From Ignavibacteria bacterium (GTDB lineage Bacteria; Bacteroidota; Ignavibacteria; Kapaibacteriales; UBA2268), in NCBI GenBank assembly GCA_012518115.1, contig JAAYTD010000034.1, forward strand, positions 1 to 39,075: a stretch of 39,075 bases of DNA, read 5' to 3'. Both the position numbers and the translations under genes were made by a program. A model generated the notes under the pieces. That model ran no database searches and was not told where the DNA came from. It saw only the letters and a list, made by a program, of their open reading frames with translations. Of the stretch, positions 34,563 through 39,075 are shown in pieces (the first letter of the stretch is position 1; the number at the start of each line of letters is the position of its first letter).

Positions 34563-35654
34563 TTACTGTCCGAATATCATTTTTAGTGCCACAATAACTG
34601 CGATAATAGCTATAACAAGCATAGCAATTTTCACCTTGTCTTTCGGATACTGACCAATTACTTGTCCAGTGCGCCCGTTTATCACAAATTGATAAAGTTT
34701 GTTATTGAATTTGAAAGCGCTTATCCAAACTGGAAGCAACAGATGTTTAAACTTCACATTGTTAAACTGCGTATGGCTTGAGGTGATTCTTTGTTCGTCG
34801 CCACCAATATCCTCCCTAATAGTATCTTCTATCACGATGTTCATTTTTTCTTTGGCATCTTCTATCGCCTCGCGAAAATCTTTCTGATAAACTTCTGTAA
34901 TAAATCCCGCCAAAAACTCTTTTTTGTATCCCACGCAATTCATCATATCCCAATTTGTAAGACTATTCATAATACTTTCAGGAAGAGTTTTAGATGCCGG
35001 AACAATAACGTCGTCGAAATCTACATTCACGTTACCGCTAGCACTGTACCAATCGGTAACTGTACGTTTTACCTCTTCACCCTTTTCGTTGCGTGATGTT
35101 TCGGTACGATGCATGCCTCGCTGACCTGTATATTCAGTATGTGTATTAGCATCATAAGTCCAAAATGGCAAATACACGCCTTTGAAACCATCGGTTGATA
35201 CACCATTTTTTTTGAGTTGTGAAGGTAAAAACCATTTTTTCCCTAACCATTTTTTAAAGTTTTCTCTACTGACTTTTTCAGTAATTTTAAATGGTAATAA
35301 ATATTCCGGCTGCCAAAAGCGTTTTACCGATGCTTCTTTCATAATAAGCGGTGTGCCACAAAAAGCACATTTCGCAGCTGATGTATTTTCGGGCAAAGTA
35401 GTTGTAGCTCCGCATTGACGACATTTTATTTCGGGAATTTCCACTACATCTTCGGTATTGTTTTCATCGGCACAATTTTTCCAATACTCAAAATCATTTT
35501 CTTTAATTTTTGCAGGTGTTTTGTCTAATCCGCCGGTGTTCCCGCAGTAAATACATTTCAAATCTTCGTCGGCGGGAGAATACTGCATAATGCCACCGCA
35601 TGCTTTACACTTAGTTTGCAGTGCATCGTTTATAGGTTGTTTTATTTCGTCCAT
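34563..35654 (-). CDS. Double zinc-ribbon membrane protein (YdjG-like)
   Basis: A 363-residue protein with two zinc ribbons at the N-terminus (Cys16/19 with Cys34/37; Cys78/81 with Cys96/99), a central beta-rich domain (about 105-330; YLPFWTYDANTHTEYTGQRG, then GNVNVDFDDVIVPASK and LLLPVWISAFKFN), and a single C-terminal membrane helix (about 343-361). This is the layout of the family represented by Bacillus YdjG, often mis-named as a primosomal or TFIIB-type zinc protein. No helicase motifs are present. It lies between the SPFH gene and LemA. A tail-anchored scaffold is a reasonable guess. Confidence 0.82.
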   Translation of the reverse strand: MDEIKQPINDALQTKCKACGGIMQYSPADEDLKCIYCGNTGGLDKTPAKIKENDFEYWKNCADENNTEDVVEIPEIKCRQCGATTTLPENTSAAKCAFCGTPLIMKEASVKRFWQPEYLLPFKITEKVSRENFKKWLGKKWFLPSQLKKNGVSTDGFKGVYLPFWTYDANTHTEYTGQRGMHRTETSRNEKGEEVKRTVTDWYSASGNVNVDFDDVIVPASKTLPESIMNSLTNWDMMNCVGYKKEFLAGFITEVYQKDFREAIEDAKEKMNIVIEDTIREDIGGDEQRITSSHTQFNNVKFKHLLLPVWISAFKFNNKLYQFVINGRTGQVIGQYPKDKVKIAMLVIAIIAVIVALKMIFGQ

Positions 35655-35714
35655 ATTTGATTAGTTAACAAATTAAAAATTTTAAGGTTCATTATTTATT
35701 GTACTTGTCAAATT

Positions 35715-36854
35715 TTATAACGGTGGCGGTACTGCTCCGAATAATTTTGCAAGCGCCGGTACGCTGCTAGCGGCTGCCCAAGCCGGCATTCCTTGTGTCC
35801 ATACCAAAGTATCAGGTGTAAGTTGTCCTTGCTGAACCATCTGTTGTAATTGTGCTTCAGGAAACGGACCTTGTTGTACGCCGTTTATTGCTACGTGGTA
35901 CATTGGTTGCGGTGGAATAGGTGGCGGAACAGCTCCTCCTTGTTGCATAGCAGGATTGAATTGTCCAGCTTGCGGATTTGCCATTTGTTGTGCCATCTGT
36001 CCTGCCATTGCAAATCCCATGCCCGCACCCATAGCATCGCCTGCCAGACTTCCTCCTCCTGCAGGATTGTTAGCTGCATCTTTGAGCGAGTCAGCAAATT
36101 GCATTTGAGTGTAAGCTGCCATATTACCGATAACGCCCATACTTGTACGTTTGTCGAGAGCTTCTTCCACTGCTTCAGGTAGTGAAATATTTTCTACTAA
36201 AAAACGGGTAAGTTCGATACCGTATTCGGCAAAATCATCTTTCAGAGCTACGGTAAGTCCGTCAGAAAATTCATTGAGATTAGCGGCAAGATCAAGTGCT
36301 GCAATCTTAGATTCTCCTAAATAATCGGTGAACTTAGTAATAACAAAATTACGCAATTGATCACTAATTCCCTCAGTGGTAAATTCGCCACTTGTTCCCG
36401 CTACATTACGGATAAAAGGTATTGGGTCAGGCTGAATTCGGAAGTTGTAAGAACCGAATGCACGCATACGAATAGGACCAAATTCAGGATCGCGTAGCAT
36501 TATTGGGTTTGCTGTTCCCCAACGTTGATTAAGAAATTGCTTGGTATTCACGAAATAAACATCTACCTTGAAAGGTGAGTTGAAACCGTATTTCCAACCT
36601 TTTATGGTGGTTAGTATAGGCATATTGGCAGTGGTTAGTTCGTAACGTCCCGGCTGGAACACGTCAGCAAACTGCCCTTCATCTACCAATACGGCTATTT
36701 GAGTTTCGCGCACGGTCAGCTGCGCCCCGTTTTTAATTTCCGACTGATAGCGTGGAAAACGCCAAATCATTGTGTCGCTTGTTTCGTCTGTCCATTCAAT
36801 GATATCTATAAATTCATTGAATACTTTTTGTTTGATTTTTTCAAAGAGTGCCAT
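35715..36854 (-). CDS. SPFH-domain protein with C-terminal GYF_2 domain (YdjI-like)
   Basis: A 379-residue protein. Residues about 1-235 match the SPFH/band-7-like family once called virion core proteins (YdjI): NEFIDIIEWTDETSDTMIWR, GQFADVFQPGRYELTTANMP, RAFGSYNFRIQPDP and LVENISLPEAVEEALDKRTS. A Gly/Ala/Gln/Met-rich linker (about 240-315) follows, then a GYF_2 (DUF4339) domain at 318-372 (YHVAINGVQQGPFPEAQL, WTQGMPAWAAAS). GYF_2 domains are thought to bind proline-rich or membrane partners; the linker ends in VPPPIPPQP. It is the first gene of the accessory block; it lacks a signal peptide and is probably a peripheral, oligomeric membrane scaffold. Confidence 0.9.
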   Translation of the reverse strand: MALFEKIKQKVFNEFIDIIEWTDETSDTMIWRFPRYQSEIKNGAQLTVRETQIAVLVDEGQFADVFQPGRYELTTANMPILTTIKGWKYGFNSPFKVDVYFVNTKQFLNQRWGTANPIMLRDPEFGPIRMRAFGSYNFRIQPDPIPFIRNVAGTSGEFTTEGISDQLRNFVITKFTDYLGESKIAALDLAANLNEFSDGLTVALKDDFAEYGIELTRFLVENISLPEAVEEALDKRTSMGVIGNMAAYTQMQFADSLKDAANNPAGGGSLAGDAMGAGMGFAMAGQMAQQMANPQAGQFNPAMQQGGAVPPPIPPQPMYHVAINGVQQGPFPEAQLQQMVQQGQLTPDTLVWTQGMPAWAAASSVPALAKLFGAVPPPL

Positions 36855-36893
36855 AACTTTAAATTAGTTTAATGTTTATAATATTGTTTGATT

Positions 36894-36954
36894 TGTAATT
36901 TTCTACTTTTAATCTTTATCTAGCTTCAGCTTATAAAATTCTAAGTGTTATTTT
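36894..36954 (+). pseudogene. Decayed fragment of the family 9 glycosyltransferase gene
   Basis: Bases 36918-36954 match 26276-26312 in the GT9 gene with one mismatch in 37. In the same frame they read LASAYKI(L for P)SVI. Similarity continues upstream with more changes and one gap of about 13 bases to TGTAATTTT (36894; counterpart 26239). A stop interrupts the frame upstream and another follows soon after. It is too short and broken to function. Confidence 0.75.
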
Positions 36955-36994
36955 TGATAATTATTTTTAGTTTGTCTTCATGACTATCTGCTTA

Positions 36995-37037
36995 CAAAAA
37001 ATATGAACCTCTTTTTAAATTAAAAATAAGTTCATAT
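36995..37037 (-). terminator. Terminator of the small zinc-ribbon gene
   Basis: ATATGAAC (37001-37008) pairs with GTTCATAT (37030-37037), with further A/T pairing inside. On the minus strand the hairpin is followed by six T. Confidence 0.75.
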
Positions 37038-37048
37038 CTAATAGTTCA

Positions 37049-37255
37049 TCATGTTTTTCTTAAGATAATTTTTTTATCTGATTTTTTCACATCAACTTCT
37101 TTCCCACATTCCCTGCAAAATATTTTGTACTCATCAATATTTTCTGTTGAAATAGTCTCAAAACCATCTTTTGAAAATTCTAAGACATCATATTGATTTA
37201 GATCTGTAATAAATTCACTTGACCAACAATTTGGACATTGATATTTTGAGTTCAT
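37049..37255 (-). CDS. Small zinc-ribbon protein
   Basis: A 68-residue protein with two Cys pairs, CPNC (residues 7-10) and CREC (about 48-51), spaced as in a rubredoxin-like zinc ribbon. Between them is an acidic, aromatic stretch (YDVLEFSKDGFETISTENID) and after them a Lys-rich tail. No family recognised. Codon use is AT-rich like the core genes, so it probably belongs to the old chromosome and not to the accessory block. It has its own terminator and no close partner; lysS lies 128 bases upstream on the same strand. Confidence 0.65.
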   Translation of the reverse strand: MNSKYQCPNCWSSEFITDLNQYDVLEFSKDGFETISTENIDEYKIFCRECGKEVDVKKSDKKIILRKT

Positions 37256-37383
37256 ATGATTTTTCCGTTAAATTAAAATACCAGTTGTGATTATTTTTGC
37301 AATTTAATAAATTAGTGGCATTCACTAACACCTATCTAACTTACTGAAAAATTGTTAAATTATAGTCAAGAATACTAAAAATA

Positions 37384-38889
37384 TTATTTTTCAGGTCTCA
37401 TTGTTGGAAACAGTATAACATCTCTAATAGAAGTTTCACCTGTTAACAACATAACAAGTCTATCTATTCCTATACCAAGTCCTGCTGTCGGCGGCATTCC
37501 TACTTCTAAAGCTTCTAAGAAATCTTCATCTACAACCATAGCTTCATCGTCTCCAGCTGCTTTATTTCTAGCTTGTTCTTCTAATCTATTTCTTTGGTCT
37601 CGTGGATCATTTAGCTCTGAAAATGCATTACATAATTCTTTGCCATTTACAAATAATTCAAAGCGTTCAACTAATCCTTTTTCTTCACGATGTTTTTTAG
37701 CAAGTGGCGACATTTCAATAGGATAATCAATAACAAAAGTTGGCTGAATTAAATGTTCTTCAACTTTTGCTCCAAAAATTTCATCAAGTATTTTCATAGA
37801 GCTCGCCTGTGGATCTATAGGAACTCGCAATTCTCCCGCTATTTTCAAAAGTTCTTCACGTGATTTCCCTTGTAAATCAAAACCTGTATATTCCTTAAAT
37901 AAGTCAAACATTTTCACCCTTTTGAAAGGACTAGCTAGTGAAATTTGTTTACCCTCAATTTCAACACTACTGCTACCATTAATATGAATAGCAAGTTTAG
38001 AAATAAGCTCCTCAACCATTTCCATCATCCATTTGTAATCTTTATAAGCAACATAAATCTCCAACATAGTAAATTCTGGATTATGAGTTCTGTCAATTCC
38101 TTCATTTCTAAAATTTTTGCTTATTTCATAAACTCCTTCAAATCCACCAACAATTAAACGTTTCAAATAGAGCTCTAAAGCAATACGTAAGTAAAGCGGT
38201 ATGTCTAAAGCATTGTGATGAGTTACAAATGGTCGCGCATTAGCTCCACCATAAAGTGGCTGCAATACCGGAGTTTCAACTTCCATCCAACCTTTATCAT
38301 CAAAATAACGTCTAATAAAAGAAATCATTTTAGAGCGTTTAATAAAAGTTTCACGCACATGAGAATTGACTATTAAATCAATATATCTTTTACGATATCG
38401 CAACTCTTTATCGGAAAAAGCATCATAAATAATTTTATTTCCGTTTTCATCAATTTCTTCTTTAACTATAGGTAAATTAGTTAAAGATTTGCATAACAAG
38501 ACAACATTTCTAGCATGAACGGAAATCTCACCTGTTCTTGTTCTAAAAACATATCCATTTACGCCAATAATGTCGCCAATATCTAACATTTTCAAATTAT
38601 CATAAAAATCAGGCAAATCATCACGCTTAAAATAAATTTGTAATTTTGCCGTATCATCAACAATATGAAAGAAACTTGCTTTCCCCATACGCCTTATGCT
38701 CATAATTCTACCAGCAACAGCAACATCGGCAAATAGCTCTGCATTATTATCATCAAATTTTTCTAAAATTACTTGATTTTTATGTGTTTTGTCAAAAGAA
38801 TATGGATAAGGATTTATACCGGCATCTTCAAAATAATGAAGTTCTTCTTCACGCCTAAGTTCTTGATCGTTTTTTGTTTTTCCACTCAT
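37384..38889 (-). CDS. lysS: Lysyl-tRNA synthetase, class II
   Basis: A 501-residue class II LysRS, of normal length. The N-terminal OB-fold anticodon-binding domain (about 55-150; [19 protein letters not shown]) precedes the catalytic core: motif 1 region [33 protein letters not shown], motif 2 [20 protein letters not shown], and motif 3 [20 protein letters not shown] ending in LFPTMRPEK. It charges tRNA-Lys with lysine. A possible -7 box lies at 38928-38935. Leu-Ala-Ser at 37931 uses CTAGCTAGT. Confidence 0.98.
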   Translation of the reverse strand: MSGKTKNDQELRREEELHYFEDAGINPYPYSFDKTHKNQVILEKFDDNNAELFADVAVAGRIMSIRRMGKASFFHIVDDTAKLQIYFKRDDLPDFYDNLKMLDIGDIIGVNGYVFRTRTGEISVHARNVVLLCKSLTNLPIVKEEIDENGNKIIYDAFSDKELRYRKRYIDLIVNSHVRETFIKRSKMISFIRRYFDDKGWMEVETPVLQPLYGGANARPFVTHHNALDIPLYLRIALELYLKRLIVGGFEGVYEISKNFRNEGIDRTHNPEFTMLEIYVAYKDYKWMMEMVEELISKLAIHINGSSSVEIEGKQISLASPFKRVKMFDLFKEYTGFDLQGKSREELLKIAGELRVPIDPQASSMKILDEIFGAKVEEHLIQPTFVIDYPIEMSPLAKKHREEKGLVERFELFVNGKELCNAFSELNDPRDQRNRLEEQARNKAAGDDEAMVVDEDFLEALEVGMPPTAGLGIGIDRLVMLLTGETSIRDVILFPTMRPEK

Positions 38890-38927
38890 TTTGTTATACT
38901 TGAATTATAATTAAATTTTATAAATTA

Positions 38928-38935
38928 CAAAAATA
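38928..38935 (-). promoter_or_regulatory. Candidate -7 box of lysS
   Basis: It reads TATTTTTG on the minus strand (TAnnTTTG), about 40 bases before the lysS ATG. No -33 TTTG at the right distance, and the surroundings are very AT-rich. Confidence 0.3.
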
Positions 38936-38964
38936 CTAAAAAAAAATCAAACTTTATATAAGAA

Positions 38965-38997
38965 CAAAAAAAAGGAGCAACATTTAGTTACTCCTTT
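38965..38997 (-). terminator. Terminator of the right-edge gene
   Basis: AAAGGAG (38971-38977) pairs with CTCCTTT (38991-38997), plus an inner AAC/GTT pairing. Read on the minus strand, the stem runs into eight or more T. Confidence 0.85.
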
Positions 38998-39026
38998 CAA
39001 TTTTTTTGTTTTTACTATGAAAAATA

Positions 39027-39074
39027 TTATTTTGTAAATATCAATTTCGTTAATTGATATTTATTGCCTTGAAC
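39027..39074 (-). CDS. 3' end of an exported protein with T9SS type A sorting signal (partial)
   Basis: The frame entering from the right edge ends VQGNKYQLTKLIFTK and a TAA stop at 39027-39029. The Tyr-x-x-x-Lys-Leu-Ile-x-x-Lys ending is the standard last strand of type A sorting domains, so this is the C-terminus of a type IX secretion cargo. Its terminator follows at 38965-38997. The rest of the protein is outside the window. Confidence 0.75.
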   Translation of the reverse strand, partial: VQGNKYQLTKLIFTK

Positions 39075-39075
39075 T

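Noticed and set aside
34563-35654. Primosomal helicase or transcription-factor annotation for the zinc-ribbon protein
   Set aside because: There are no helicase motifs; apart from zinc ribbons it has a beta-rich domain and a C-terminal membrane helix.
26452-36954. Mobile element or prophage explaining the accessory block
   Set aside because: No integrase, transposase, relaxase, phage structural gene or terminal inverted repeats are visible; SPFH proteins called virion core proteins are not evidence for a virus.

Overview
The window is a piece of a Bacteroidota (Bacteroidetes) chromosome. The evidence is low GC (about one third by eye), three proteins ending in type IX secretion (T9SS) type A-like sorting signals (3-122, 9759-12209, 39027-39074), family members typical of the phylum (DUF4292 lipoprotein, TraR/DksA-type protein with a Lys-rich head, CoaBC with a PAMDxxMY motif), few Shine-Dalgarno sites, and candidate promoters of the TTTG-N19/20-TAnnTTTG type. 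I cannot name the genus.

Layout. 1-122: 3' end of an exported protein. 294-2108: lepA. 2324-3001: an isolated beta-carbonic anhydrase with richer GC. 3084-5803: minus-strand genes for a DUF454 membrane protein, an RsbW-type anti-sigma kinase and an outer-membrane barrel. 5970-9422: acyl-CoA dehydrogenase and a double-domain glycosyltransferase/TPR protein. 9759-12209: an exported leucine-rich-repeat protein built from two copies of one unit. 12431-12502: tRNA-Glu(CTC). 12606-14749: coaBC and a DUF4292 lipoprotein. 15006-19109: gatB, an RluD-type pseudouridine synthase with an acidic insert, a VWA membrane protein and an FKBP/SlyD-type isomerase. 19184-20779: folD and a DksA/TraR-type protein. 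21020-26451: a tight plus-strand run for envelope assembly (ftsY, an FtsW-like SEDS protein, a small membrane protein, PBP4-type dacB, a family 9 glycosyltransferase). 37049-38889: a small zinc-ribbon protein and lysS.

Between them, about 26.45-36.9 kb, is an accessory block, all on the minus strand, with visibly higher GC and different codon choice. Its upstream half encodes an SPFH protein fused to a GYF_2 domain, a double zinc-ribbon membrane protein, LemA and a TPM-domain protein with its own zinc ribbon. This resembles the Bacillus YdjG/YdjH/YdjI membrane-stress module, with LemA where PspA would be. Downstream follow a small beta-grasp-like protein, a 5'-nucleotidase-type lipoprotein, two exported proteins and two lipoproteins of unknown function, and a small gene broken by a frameshift in an A-run.

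Two observations stand out. First, a decayed 37-bp (up to about 60-bp) copy of the family 9 glycosyltransferase gene lies just beyond the far end of the accessory block, so the block is bracketed by direct repeats. Second, the palindrome CTAGCTAG occurs eight times in the ordinary chromosome genes and never in the block. It encodes seven of the eight Leu-Ala-Ser tripeptides I found outside the block, as if the motif itself were selected. Several dispersed intergenic repeat families are also present.
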